A DNA stretch of 64,000 bases from Hofstenia miamia. Lineage: Eukaryota > Xenacoelomorpha > Acoela. Where the stretch lies: assembly GCA_004352715.1 (NCBI GenBank), contig SCFE01000034.1, positions 773,103-837,102 of the forward strand, given 5' to 3'. The position numbers were made by a program, and so were the translations under genes. Numbering within the stretch: the stretch's first letter is position 1; every line of letters begins with the position of its first letter. Below, one piece after another: positions 47,528 to 60,576 of this stretch. The notes under the pieces were generated by a model. The model ran no database searches, was not told the origin of the DNA, and worked only from the letters and a program-made list of their open reading frames with translations.

Positions 47528-49328
47528 ATGTTCTCACCGTCGCTGCAGCATTTTTAAAGACACAATACTTCGCATGCTATCTTCTGACGCAATGTTTGCA
47601 TAAGTATTAGCCATAGAGAGAGAAGGAACTAATATTACTCGAGCAATTTATGAGTCTCCTTGCGGAAGAAAATGGTATAACATGTGGAAAATAATGTGCA
47701 TTTTAGCTAGTCTGACAGATGCATTTCTCACACAGATATATTCCTTTTTACGATATTACAAGTGTGACAGGTTATTATATAACGACTGAATAATTCTTTA
47801 ATTACTTAATAATTTAACTAATAAATTCAAATACTCTGTTAATGCCAAAAACAAAGATAGAGGCAATATCAAACAGTACAGCAAATCAATTAACTAAATG
47901 CCTTAGTAAGAAATACCATCATATTTAGAAATCTGACTAAATGTTGCGCAACGGTTAGAGCAAAAACGGTAAAAAAGTGGGAATGTTTCAAGGGAAATTA
48001 TCCAAAAAGGATACTTCGAAATAGCAATTGTGTGAGTGTGAATCAACGTGTTAACTAAAAGGGAATTATAGGCCCTCGCGTTTCTTCCCGAATACAATTA
48101 GTAACGTGGTCTTCCTGCAATATTTTATTCGAAGTTAAGCGAATGCCTAAAGCCGAGCGCACACAACAGGGAGATGTTGTGCGGGGAATGGTTTAAATTG
48201 CTCTTGGGAGCGGCTTGGCTTGGGAAATTGTCTGCGACAACAATAAAAATGATTTGCTATAACGTTGCAATTTTCGATTGTAGATGTTGCGCGTAATGCA
48301 AAGGGAAATTAAAATAATTTGTCCAGTGGCATATTCCTGATGTGTGCATTCAGCCTAATTCCGTTCAAAGTTAACGCGCTACTTTTCACGAGTTAATTCA
48401 CAGCAATACAATTGTTAACGCTATTTTTAGAAACCTTTTGTACCACTACTCTAATCAAGTATGCAAAAAAACATTTGTATGTATGAACCAGTGGTGATAT
48501 TACTATACATATGTATATATTCTAAATATGTCTTATATATTTTTCTGATCTTATGTAGTTCGCTAAAAATCTATATCAATATGTATAAAAGATTTTCTTC
48601 TGTGTTTAAATAACTTCCAATGATGAATTTTAATCTTGGAATGAGTTCTCACTTTGAGCCAGCCCTAGATTACAAAAGTAAGATAAATAAACTTTAATCG
48701 AAATAGGCTTAGGTATCAATATAATAGCAAATAAGTGGAGTTTCAGCCTACGATATCAGGATAAAGGGGTGTAATCGAGGGGGTTCGCAGTCCATCTAGT
48801 TAAATTTGTCTCGGGGCCCAGTCCCTCTTGTTAAGGTTATATTATGGTTTGTGGTGTTGTATTTTAATTGTTGAATAACAAAATTTGGTCGAAATATAAC
48901 ATCAAAATATCAGTTATCAAATATAGAGCTCTCCTTGTTAATTATTTAGAGTACAGCCCTGCCATGATATATGAAGAACCAACTACGTCTCTGAGATATT
49001 TAATCATTGATCAATCGAACAAAAATCTTTCATAGTTCACTAAATACTCAAAATAATCATGCCATTGGCCATTTTCTTAAAATCGTAACGGAAGCTCGCT
49101 GCATTTCCAAAGACAATTGATTTAAATATTTAGTTTCATGTACTGATCTCTATGCTGTGAGTGAGCCTCTCCAATGAGAGATTAAATATATATTAAATAT
49201 GCATCGTCTTGCATTCAAGCCAATTGCACAGTATAAATCCCATACTTAAAATATGAAATATGAACTTTATTAATGGCTACCTCAAATTTTAAATTGAAAA
49301 AGTTTGATTTAAAAAAGTTTCTTTTTAA
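47528..49328. other. Upstream of exon 1
   Basis: Likely promoter side of the main gene if transcription starts here. No TATA box or other motif is convincing. Contains a possible MITE at 48147-48359. A G-rich patch at about 48770-48830 looks like an old repeat. Confidence 0.4.
48147..48359. mobile_element. Possible small MITE
   Basis: Left end AAGCCGAGCGCACACA and the inverse of TGTGTGCATTCAGCCTA on the right are similar (roughly 13 of 17). It is GC-richer than its flanks. A clear target duplication was not found. Confidence 0.35.
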
Positions 49329-50391
49329 CCCTAAATGCACTGACGTATAAAATGTCAATAACTCACTGAGAAGGGGGCGATTCGGATTCACCCCCCCTTT
49401 TGCTTCAAAACTATTAAAGATAAGGTAATGAGCTTTGGCACAGTAAAAGACAAGCCATTGAACTAAATTTTTGCCAATTTTCAAAAAATATATTCATTCC
49501 TTTCGATTTTATATGCAATTAAAGTTGTGACTTCATCATTGTTTCGAAAAATAAAGGTAAAAATGAACTTATATGAATTGAGTATTAATAATAGAAGTAA
49601 GAAGTTTACTTAACTCATAATAGTTATAGGTATTGTCAAAGATTTACTCTAACAGGAAAACAAAAAAAATACGGTCAAAGTCAAAGTCAATCAGTATTTG
49701 GTGGTTCGAGGGTTGCATCCTTGTGATCCCGCAATTAGTCTTTGACTGTAAATTTTTTGGCCCTGCAATCAATCTTTGCTTGCATATTTATTGAAAAAAC
49801 TATTTGCTTATTCATATTTTTCAACAGTAACTTTAACATCTAATGGCACACTTAAAATGCTTCACTTATACATCAATGTTACACGGACAATAATGCAGTT
49901 CTTATAATCAGCTTCTGGAAAACAAATATTTATAGCCAATCAACATACATTACTTATGGAAAAGTGCATGTCCTTTGTAATCATATGTTCATTAAAGTGC
50001 AGAAACTTGGGTGCAAAAAGAATTGGAAATTTCAAGTAGCCTACTGTATCCATTCAAATAATTTTAATCACTTTAATTAAATTGTTATTGGCCAACTTGA
50101 TACGTACGATATATAGTAATCATCTATCTTTTAAACAGAATCAACTCGACATTTTCTTGTGCAATCAATTTTCGTACGCCATCTCACGACAGAAATATTC
50201 CGTAGCAAGAAATCTTTCGTGTAATGAATGCATGTTGCAGCAAAAACTTGTGAATTTTTGGCTAAAATTAAGTTTTTCCAGATCCCTAGCACAAGCTTTG
50301 GTCAAAAAAATTTTTCCCTTTTAACTTCATGCAAAGTTATGGGCAAAAAATAACATGAGGGGCTGAATCGAACCCCTGAGTGCGTTTAGGG
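49329..50391. mobile_element. Candidate piggyBac-like non-autonomous element
   Basis: Inverted ends CCCTAAATGCACTGACG and the inverse of CTGAGTGCGTTTAGGG match at about 14 of 17 positions. The left flank is TTAA and the right flank TTAT, close to the TTAA duplication and CCC start that define piggyBac ends. The interior is AT-rich with no transposase. Confidence 0.5.
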
Positions 50392-51440
50392 TTATATTCA
50401 AGTTATGAAAATATCTATTTGCAATTGCAATGTGTTAGACTTACTTTTCATTTGAATATATAAGCATGTTTGGCTCTGCTTAATGTAAGCAAATGGATTT
50501 TGTCACAAATTTTGTAACATATTTGTAAATAAAATATTCGTTCTTAGAAATGTAACATGTATATACAATGAAGATGCATAATAATTATTTATATCTGTAT
50601 ATTACTTTTCTTGTAATAATTGGGGATTAGATGCTTATTGACGATTTTATAGCAGTGGCTTCGAATTATCTTATTTTGTTGTTTTCCGAAATTACACCCA
50701 ATATCCCGTAAAGAATAACTTTCCAAACCATCCCTACAACTGCAACTTTGCACCAAAATAATTTTACAGTGAAGTTTATAGTCAAAATTTAATCACATTA
50801 AATCGTACGCATGAATTCAAAAATGCTATTGTCAATATTTTTTACACCAAGTAGAATTCTTCATTTTTTTCAGTGCCTGCCGATGTTCAATATAAAATAA
50901 TCACATGTACATGCCTCCAGAAATGTTTACATTTTTATGCCCGCTCGCTTTGAAATTACAATTTTCTTTAAAATATGTTTATTAGAATCTGGTTTATTGA
51001 AAGATTTCCAATTCAACAAAATTTAGAAACTAAAAAGAAACTGAAGAAAGCCGATTTTGTAAAATAGAGTTACCAGTTTTCGAAGCCCAGCCCCATCACA
51101 TTAGTAAGATGAAGCAGCCTGGAAAAACAGCATGTTATTATGTCTTAAAGCTAAATTGAATTCTATAAATAAGAAACTATGTTGCATACACCTACTATAA
51201 ATGTAATCATTGTGTTTATCAATTCATTATTTTAATCTTAATTAGTAACACTATTTTACCACATCTTTTTATACTTCAAAATGTGTTTTGTGTTATATCT
51301 ATGATATATTCAACAAATTGTCAATACATTACTTTTCTAAATTGATTCACCTTGCTTTGTTTATAACTGTAAAAGTGTAACGATATTCAAGAAATGCACA
51401 GCACTAAATCCTATCAATTTTAAGCTAAGTTTTTCCAAAC

Positions 51441-51481
<41 letters not shown>

Positions 51482-54400
51482 TCTCCAAATTTTAAGAACG
51501 AAAAAGACACGACGTAGCACTGCTGCCCCCTTTCCCCAATAACTACAAATCTGATTAAGTCATCTAGAATTTCCCTCAAAAACCGGAAAAAACTTTCCAC
51601 GTGTCAACCGTACTCATTTTCACCTTTTGTTAAGCAACATCATTTGAAAATGACAATGATAAAACAGCGGTCGTAACTCAAAAAAATGACTAAATATTCA
51701 AAACATATATCGTCAACATCGTTAGACTTTCATTTTACACTAAATATATGGAGATGCAATTTTTATTTTGCAACCACGGTAACCTCACCACGTGTTTTTA
51801 ATGTAGTCTGTATATGTTGCAATTACACCAACTTGTACATAGAAAACTTCAAGGAAAATTTGAGGCTCGCTTTATCTGGATTCCTATAAATTAATGATAT
51901 AATAAATAATCATCTCTTAATGCTTGTGATAATTCTGTATTCACAAAGTATGTAAATTATATCAGAAACTTAACAAGGACCATGACCTTGTATATTTATG
52001 CTATATATAAATCGCATATGTATACTGCAACATTAAATATTAGTATTTAATGCTGTTCAGAAAAAATGTTCAAATAGAAAGAAACTGTCGTGAATTTTGT
52101 AGAAGGATAAATATTCTTCTTCATGTGAATGTAAATTTCTAATGAATTCTTTTATTAGAAAAAATACTGCATGTCTCATGTCCCTGCTTGTGATTTATTA
52201 AAACAAGGCTTTTTAGTATGTATTATATTTAAAACCCTGAGTGGAAGTACTTTTGAACAGTGAATGATGATTAAATGTAAGTATATTATTTTCACACATT
52301 GAATATAGGCTTATGCAATTATGCAAAGGGTTCTCAGGCTTGCTTGACCGAAGCACTCCTTTTACCATTTACAACAGTCCTCTCAGGGCATCTCCAAGTA
52401 GACCTTTCATCAATACCATAATTCACTTCCTTACATCCAGAAATTCAAATATGGGGTGAATATTACCTCAAAAAGAACCCTTGGCCTATAACTTTCTGCA
52501 AAAAATTATATTATGTGTTTCATAGGTCACTATATTTTATGGAGCACAAGAGAAATATAATCTTTATAAAAATTAATTTAATGATTTTTACAATTTAGTT
52601 CTCGACTACAACAATTATGATGCCCTATACCGCCATCCATTCGAACCTTATAATTTAGTGACAAAGGTTCGTTTGACCATATTGGCAATGATAGGATTTT
52701 TTGAGAATTTTAGAAGATAATTTTAGATTTAAGTATTAGAAATATATTGGCCAATCACACTTGAAAACTCAATACTATTTCTTGGAAGTGTTTATGGCTT
52801 TGCTGAAATTTTCTACTCACAGTGCGGCTAAGTTTTCAGTTTCAAGGAGTACAGGCTCTTCGATTGCTTAGAAGGAGCCAACTGCGGTGGCCATTGAAGA
52901 GATTATCAAATTTTGGGCGTGGATTTTTTTTCCATAACAATCTAAATCCAAGTGAATACTTAGGTGACTACATTACCCTTACGGCGGCATGCGATTATAA
53001 AAAGTCGAACGAAACATAGTTGAATTAAGTCACTCAGAACAATTTGTAAACCACATTTCATGTATTTTGTCGCATACTTTTGTCTATTAATAATGAATTT
53101 TAAAGCCATAAAAGCAATCATTTATATCTTCATATAATGTTGGTCCTTTCTTGTTTTGCTTTCTAAAATACTGTTAGAAACTTCATAAAATTACAGGAAT
53201 GAGTATTGAATGCTTATGATCACAAATTCAATAAAAGCAATAAAATAGAAATAAATACAATGTAGTTTCTGTCTACGACATATCATTTCAACTCGCACCA
53301 AAATATTAGGCTGTCTATGCATACTTCTTCAAAACATCGCACACATGCGTTAAGTGCAATTAAGTTTTATTGCTCTGCGATCTCTGATCTCTGCAAATAC
53401 TTAAAATTAAGTACAATTTGGCTTGTTTTCATTTTCATCAACCTGTTAATATATTTTGCCTAGCATTTTGCACAGGTGTATAAAAGTTTACTTAAAGATT
53501 TAACTAAGTTTGTACAGATCAGTAATTATACAAGTAGTGCCAAAAAACAATTTTTCTTCAAGCTTCTGACAAAAATACATGTATGTAGTTCGAACTTCAA
53601 ATCAAATTTACCATATCTAATATAATTTACTTTGAGTATTTTTAAAAACACTATATTTTGAATTCTACCAGAACCAAAAGGTCAGGATTTTATCCAACAT
53701 TAAACTTCAAACAATATTTTTAGAAGCACAACATTGAGATTGCTTAGTACCTCAGTATTTCCATCCTGACTTTGATGTAATACAAAATTTATGAATAAAT
53801 TATTTTGAAATTTCATACCACCTATGGATATAAATTCCGAGAAATTGCGTAATTAAAGAAAAAGCTTGAAATCAAATTTTACTGTGTTTGAGAATTTTGG
53901 AAATACATATTGCTATTTAAAATTTTAAATAGATAGATGAAAAGCTGCAAAATTTCAACGTGCTTTTGATACAATTATAGCGTTCTACAATCATAATACA
54001 ATTTAGAGTGAAGCACTTTGAGAGTGCTCGAACTCTCAAGTTAAATCAAGTTATATATATATATATATGTTAATTGAATTCTAGAATATTGTTTAACCAA
54101 TGCGGCAAATATAATGACATTATATACGTAAAAACCCATGTCATAAATAAATATAGTAAATAGTTACTTTATGGAAGAACGGTAACACCAAATTAAAAAT
54201 TTTTGTCATTTAAAAAAATCTATCAACTTGGTTGCTTTCTTCACCATGAGGAACTTTATCATACACACCACGAGTGTTGTGTAAGTATTGATTTGTATAG
54301 GAATACCTCGTTGTTTTTATTGCTCATTAAGATTACCATAGAAAAATTGAGTCTGGTAAAAAACATGCACGCATATTTTTCACTGTCTCACTCAATATCA

Positions 54401-55518
54401 ATCCTATCGCTGAAATGATAAAATAGGGTCAAATAAACGTATTTAGAGGCTTAATTTGAGTTATTGTACATTTCTGTAGTTAAAATATTATCAGAGATAA
54501 AATCGTTTTTCATCAAACTGCAAGGATGTTGAAAAATCTAAACGTAAAAGTGCATTGATTGAAAACGGTATTTCTTATATGTAACCAAAGATCAAAACCC
54601 ACCCAATTGGCCACAGATTAAACCAATTGAGAGGGAAATTGGTCTGTAATGAGAACAACTCATTCCTAGAATCAAGATATGTATCACGGAAATGGATACG
54701 GATATCATCATGAATATCGGTAATAAATTGAAAAGAAGGATTCACCAAGCCCATAAGTACGGAATAGATAAATTATTGTTATCAGATATTAATCATTGTA
54801 AACAAACACTTGATTTCTGATCAGGAAATAAACAGAAATATTTCAATAGAAATGGAGTGTGTCGTTTTTTACCCAGACATTAGATGGTAGGCTCACTCAT
54901 TGCAATTTCCAATTCACTACTTAAAGAAGTGGTGAATATTATTTAGACAGATATAACAAAATTTGAATGTTTTAAAAAATATATTTTTTAGAATCGCAGT
55001 ATAATCTATATAAGAAAGTATGGAAGACGCTGTATTTCTAAAAAAACCTTATCATTTAAATCATTAGCGGTCGATTGCACTCTGCAAAGAAGAAGAGGTA
55101 CCAGCAGCGTGATTTCTGTTCCCAATACGCCGATAAATAATTTATAAACTAACTACTTCTGAGATAATTTCAGAGTAGCGAATTTTCTAAAGTTATATGT
55201 AAACTGGAGAAATAATCTCATGTGAGAACATTTCTTCACTTTTATTAATATTGTACTTTAATACAAGAAAATTTATGAATCAATAAGAAAATAGCAACAC
55301 GTGCTAAACTTCAGGAATATCCTTTAAAATAATGAAATATCAATTAATCGAAAAGGCTAAATTTAGATACTTGATTATGCGATGATGGGAAGAAATTTTG
55401 CAAATGTTTGTAAAGTAGACCAAAATGGGAAATGACAAAAATTTTAAAAGTTTTTTTCAAAGTTCAAATATCACTCTCAACCCTAAAGAAGAATATCGCA
55501 AATCTATCATATTAATAC
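50392..55518. other. Region between upstream cassette and exon 1
   Basis: Searched for further Patched-family exons on the minus strand; none seen. Contains a (TA)n tract at 51443-51478 and a short one at 54052-54067. A plus-strand stretch near 52820-53020 is slightly GC-richer with interrupted frames and may be a transposon relic. Confidence 0.45.
51443..51478. repeat. (TA)n microsatellite
   Basis: Uninterrupted TA repeat upstream of exon 1. Confidence 0.95.
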
Positions 55519-55647
55519 GTTGCAGAAGAAACTTCCGTTTGCCATATTGCAAAACTGAAAAGCATCCGTAGCAGCATTGGAAATATGCCGCATCGACAAA
55601 ACGGGTCGGATATGGGCCAAACAAATGAATATATTTGGAACCTTCAA
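55519..55647 (-). CDS. Upstream cassette exon A2: second ectodomain-1 start
   Basis: Strong acceptor (CAGTTCATTTGATTTTAG) opening a phase-1 frame that follows exon A exactly (REKF-VEGSKYIHLF). It continues GPYPTRFVDAAYFQCCYG to GKRKFLLQ. A phase-1 donor C|GTATTA at 55518 is phase-compatible with exon 3 of the main gene; the open frame runs on to about 55460. Homology is weaker than for exon A. The two candidate fates are splicing into exon 3, or membership of a separate paralogue whose other exons are missing. Confidence 0.5.
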
Positions 55648-56210
55648 CTAAAATCAAATGAACTGAATAGAAAATTTGAAATTATTTTTTAAGCTAACTA
55701 CATATTTCATATACAAAAAGTTGATTTAAATACACTGTTATATTTTGACATCAAACCGAATAACACTGACCCATTCACAACTTTGATCGGTAGTATAGAG
55801 TTGATATAGATAAGAACAGTTGGGTAGTAAAGGTATACATACTAAGGAGAGAGAGAGAGAAAGAGAAAGAGAGAATCCGAAGCACAGATAAAAGCAGAAC
55901 ATGTATGAAGGGATAGGAGAAACTTGTTGAAAAAGCATGCTGACAGAACAACTGAGGTGAATGACAAGTACGAAAGAGCTCACCATTTTTTAGCAGTGTG
56001 AGATGTTTTCACATAAACATCGAGGACCAGTATTACTAACCATTGTAAATTATGGTTAAAGTCCTATTATGCCTGTGGCTCTTTCCATGCCTAGTATTTA
56101 GATAATAAGGCGATCTAATGAAAATTAAAACAAAAACTAGCCATATATATATANNNNNNNNNNNNNNNNNNNNNNNNNNNNNNNNNNNNNNNNNNNNNNN
56201 NNNNNNNNNN

Positions 56211-56282
<72 letters not shown>

Positions 56283-58529
56283 TATGAGTACCGTCAAGGC
56301 GCGGCGTGCGTAAAGTCAGTGGTTGTCGCGTCGTATTCGATTAATAGTTCGTCGTCGTTTGAGGTGCATTTTGACCTCAAAAATATATAAGCTTCTATAA
56401 AACGAGTGTAGTTTATGTTATTGTGTCGAAACTTCATGACTTCGATTAATATAATATATAAATGATCATTTTTAAATATATTTAATTGTAGGATATTAAA
56501 TATCCATATATTTCGAAAGGTTAGGGTGCATTTTGTACCCCACGCGTTATATAGTAACACTGATAGTTTTATATGTATCTGACATCAATTCTCTGTACTA
56601 TGGTGTTGAATCTGTAAAACAACGTTTCTTGTCAATGTATTTACCAATTTAGACAATTGTGAGTTTATGATGCAAGGATTCAGGTATACGCTTGAACTTT
56701 TATCACATGATTGTCTAATGAATCGCTAATATGTTGCATACTGCATCTCTTTGTGGAATCCTGACAATAATGAAGATTCACATTATGTATTAAAATGAGA
56801 AAGTCACTTTCTCAAGAGTAAGATCAAAAGGCAAAAATGAGATGTTTCCTTAGCAGTTAATTTGTGTGTACATTACATTGAGAAGCACTAAGAATTTGGA
56901 TTAACTGTTTTTTAGTAGAATGATTTTGTTTTTATAACACTATATTATCAAATCCAATATCGATTTTTTTTTAGTTTGAAATACAATACAGCACGTGTCT
57001 ATGTTTAGAATCACTCTATATGTCGTCCTTGTTAATCCTAACTTCATTGTTCAGCGTTGAAATGAGAACAATCCTTGGGGTGCAAGTACACCCCAAACAT
57101 CTTCTAACTAGTAAAAAAGTAAACGGCGACGAACTGTTAAAGAAAAAAGAAAGAAGAGACAACTCTCTATCTTGTCCTGCTTTCAAATTTTGCATATCGT
57201 CATTAGATCGTGAGTCATAGACGTTTAAAAACTTTTGGGGAAGCCATGACAGATTTTGAAAAAATCCTAGTAGAATTAGGGTTAACATAGGTTCTTCATT
57301 TTTCAATGAAGGTTCACTAAGCCAATCTATTATTAGTAAATGTTTTTTGCTCAATTTTGTCATTATTTAAATAGTACAGTGCTCGTATAGATAACATAGT
57401 TAGGACTGACCACGGGTGGAATCCTTTCTTGATATATTTTAGATCTAAAATTTGAGTCGATTTTCCACACAATTTCTTGTATCAAAACAATGAAAATTAA
57501 CCACGAATGGCAGTTGATTGAGGTCTCATTTTGGAAATGGACAGTTTGAAGGGTATGTTTCAAATAGTTAATAAAGCGGATTTTGACTATGCCGTAATAT
57601 AATTTCGAATATTTACATTATTTGTTTATAGATTACAAGTAGAATGATCCCACAANATATATATATATATTCAGAGTTTTTGTCTATATAATTGAAGTAA
57701 TCGACTTTGTTGTAAATTATTTTCTGATGCTTTTGTGAACATTAAGATTATTTGAAAATCTATTTCAAAGCAGCCTTTGATCCCTACATTCTCTATGATA
57801 TATTTTGAAGAGCAGATGTAACTATCATTTATGCAAATCCACTTTTTAGTCTGCATTTAGTACTAACAATAACGCAGCTGTGCATGTATACATTATATTC
57901 AAGCATAATTTTATTGACAATTGCTTGAAGCTGTTACACCGACCAGTTTTAATAGTGTCAGACCAGACGAAATCTTCCTGACTGCAATTGTTTGTAAACT
58001 AAATCGATATACCTTTCATACCTATAAAGAAGTCCGTGCCAAAGAACTAAGTTGACATACTATAAGAGAAAAAGTTTGTTCACTGTATCTTTTCTAATAA
58101 ATTTTGGAAATTTTTATAATGTACGAATTTACATCTTTTATCTTTTTAATTTTACTTAAATCTGCTATTCTGATTCTTGCCCTGTGCATTTTATACTGTT
58201 TTCACAAGAGTAGCGAACAATTCTTAGTTCTTATCTTTCTCAGGCTGTTAATCTGTCCTTACTAAAACATTACAATATTTAAATTCATTTCAAGAGTTAT
58301 TTTCATTCAAGAAAATTAGTTTATTAACATTTTCGAGTCCAGTAGTTTTTAATGCTGCAGTAGTTTATTGTAAATAACATATCAGTAGAGCACTAGCAGT
58401 ATGAATGTCCAAATTAAAGCATTTTTCAAAGTTAAAAAACATTCATTTTGGAATTCATTATGTTCAATTCCTACACTTCGTTTTATCCCTCAATATAATT
58501 TTCATAAGCTACAACTTACTAAGCATTAC
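55648..58529. other. Intron between cassette exons A and A2
   Basis: Contains a (GA)n-rich tract at about 55849-55874, a (TA)n tract with gap at 56145-56277 (N at 56154-56210), a single N at 57656 and ORFs without family motifs (for example 57016-57363, minus). Confidence 0.5.
56145..56277. repeat. (TA)n microsatellite with assembly gap
   Basis: TA repeats interrupted by N 56154-56210 and by short CATATA / AAATAT variants. Confidence 0.95.
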
Positions 58530-58793
58530 CAAATTTCTCCCTAGCAAATATTTGTTGCCAAACAAGTGGAGAATCATTAGGAGTGAAACAAACTTCAGGA
58601 TCTGTCTCTCTATGACGTACATATAAACCAAATGTTGAGGCAACTATTAAAATTACCACTGAGGCCAGTGTACCAAACACAAAATTTGTACTAATGATGG
58701 GAAAGGTTATCCAAGAAAAGAAATTATCAAATGTATCGTTGATCCATTGACTGATCGTCTTCAACAACAAGAAGGGCGAAATCAGCAACCAAT
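58530..58793 (-). CDS. Upstream cassette exon A: second TM1 exon of the Patched-related type
   Basis: Encodes a TM1 region clearly homologous to exon 1. Helix VVILIVASTFGLYVRHRETD is followed by PEVCFTPNDSPLVWQQIF, compared with FVSFAPTDNKELWQQMQF in exon 1. The CFTPND form is closer to the family consensus than exon 1 itself. There is no in-frame ATG before the upstream stop, so it must be an internal exon: acceptor ACATTTAG at 58794-58795, phase 1, and donor TTTG|GTAATG, phase 1. Its 5' partner with the start codon was not found in the window. No SSD or C-terminal exons of a second gene lie between 47.6 and 55.5 kb. Confidence 0.75.
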
Positions 58794-59603
58794 CTAAATG
58801 TGTACATTAATTCTTAATAAATTGAGAAGCTCCTTGAAATAGAAACAATGCCAATTGATCATGGGTGGTAATGATATAAGCGAAACTTTCGCATAGTTGC
58901 TTGACCTGTTGAAGAGTTGAGTAAAAACATTAGCTACCCGCGTTTGTAATTAATCCGAGTGGACCTGAATTTTATTAATTTTGCATATTAATTACGTGCT
59001 CGTAGATGTCTGAAAATATAACTCACAAATTTTTTGCATTTTTAAGCCCTGTACATGCTCAAAACTTGAACAAAAAGTCAAGCCCAGTCCAATTAACTCC
59101 ATGGATACCCAGGCAAACAAACAATTCTGACTCAGACATGCAGAGCAACCATACATAAATGGTGAATTTCCGCTATCAATTTATTGAGGCTTGACAGGAA
59201 ATATGCAAAAAACGTCTACACATATCAAATTTGATTAAATATTTGAAGTCCTATAAAACGGCGCGAAATGAAGTAGACTGCATGAAAAAAATATTTATGC
59301 ATGCTTCCTATGGAAACTGTAATTAGGCACTTACAAAGAAATTGTATTTTTTATTTTTCAAGGTTAATATAATAAATTTTACATCAAACGTAGACTAATT
59401 TTTCGGGTTTTCAAAACAGTGAAATCGTAGTAGCTTATAATAGATATCACTAAAAGTGATTTATCAAGTCTAAACTAGTACAGTTTAATAAAAAATGATC
59501 TCATTTCTGAAGAAACGAAATACTTGTATTAATGGCAATGTGTAAAAATGAAATATAAAACAGAAGTTACATTGCGTCTGATGACTTTATGTATCAGTAG
59601 ACA
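58794..59603. other. Upstream of cassette exon A
   Basis: No exon with a start codon for exon A could be identified. AT-rich. Confidence 0.45.
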
Positions 59604-60576
59604 GTTAGGATTTTTTTGCTAACAGTTTTCATTAAAAACATTCATTTTGGAGAAATTCTTGCAGTTGTTACTTGTTGAAGAGGTACTTAAGACCATAACT
59701 AGTCTATNTAATAATATTTTACATAATGGCGGAAATTCCAAATTTGACCATTATGGATGACTAAAAAATATCGGCTTACCATATATGGCCATAAACGGCA
59801 CCCCTGTAGTCAATAGGAATTTCAATAAAACGTTCATAACTTGTCATAATTTTAAGACCCATTAACCAATCTCTCTAGTAAATCTCTTTCTATTTATTTC
59901 TAAAATTCCGGCGATTTGATAATATATTTGACAAACTTTGCTAAGTAATGTATTTTGGGTAGAATGGTTATATTTTTGGTGAGGATGTATTGATTTTTAA
60001 AGCCAATAATAATGAATGAAGTTCAAATCTGATTACATGCAGAGATGAACAAGGGCCGANCAGCTAGTAAACCAAAACTTTGTAGACGAACTATTATTAC
60101 AGAAACCGTATTTAGTACATTTACGAGCCAGTGTTCTATAAATGTGTGGGCTTTTGTGACTAAAAATAGGAATTAAACATCGTCAAATATTAAATTAATC
60201 AGATTGTCAATATCAAATGCNGTTAGGATTTTTTTGCTAACAGTTTTCATTAAAAACATTCATTTTGGAGAAATTCTTGCAGTTGTTACTTGTTGAAGAG
60301 GTACTTAAGACCATAACTAGTCTATTCCTCTTTGTAAAATGCTAAAGCTATTAAAAAGCCACTTATCTTCTACATATAATGTTTGTAGGAATTAAGTTTA
60401 CGATGGCAGCTTAATCAGCTAGTAAACCAAAACTTTGTAGACGAACTATTATTACAGAAACCGTATTTAGTACATTTACGAGCCAGTGTTCTATAAATGT
60501 GTGGGCTTTTGTGACTAAAAATAGGAATTAAACATCGTCAAATATTAAATTAATCAGATTGTCAATATCAAATGCA
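59604..60576. repeat. Duplicated block A-X-B / A-Y-B separated by single Ns
   Basis: Block A (59604-59707) recurs at 60222-60325. Block B (60061-60220) recurs at 60416-60575. X (59709-60059) and Y (60326-60415) differ. Single Ns sit exactly at the block edges (59708, 60060, 60221). A and B copies look identical. Confidence 0.9.

Noticed and set aside
50341-50391. tRNA-like GGTTCGATTC stretch on the minus strand
   Set aside because: No cloverleaf: the stem pairing fails and no anticodon or D arm is present. It fits better as the end of the piggyBac-like element.
52820-53030. Slightly GC-richer plus-strand segment suggesting a transposon protein
   Set aside because: Frames are broken every few dozen codons and no catalytic motif could be identified.
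57016-57363. 115-codon minus-strand ORF between cassette exons
   Set aside because: Exon A and A2 already join in phase without it, and no Patched-family motif is visible.
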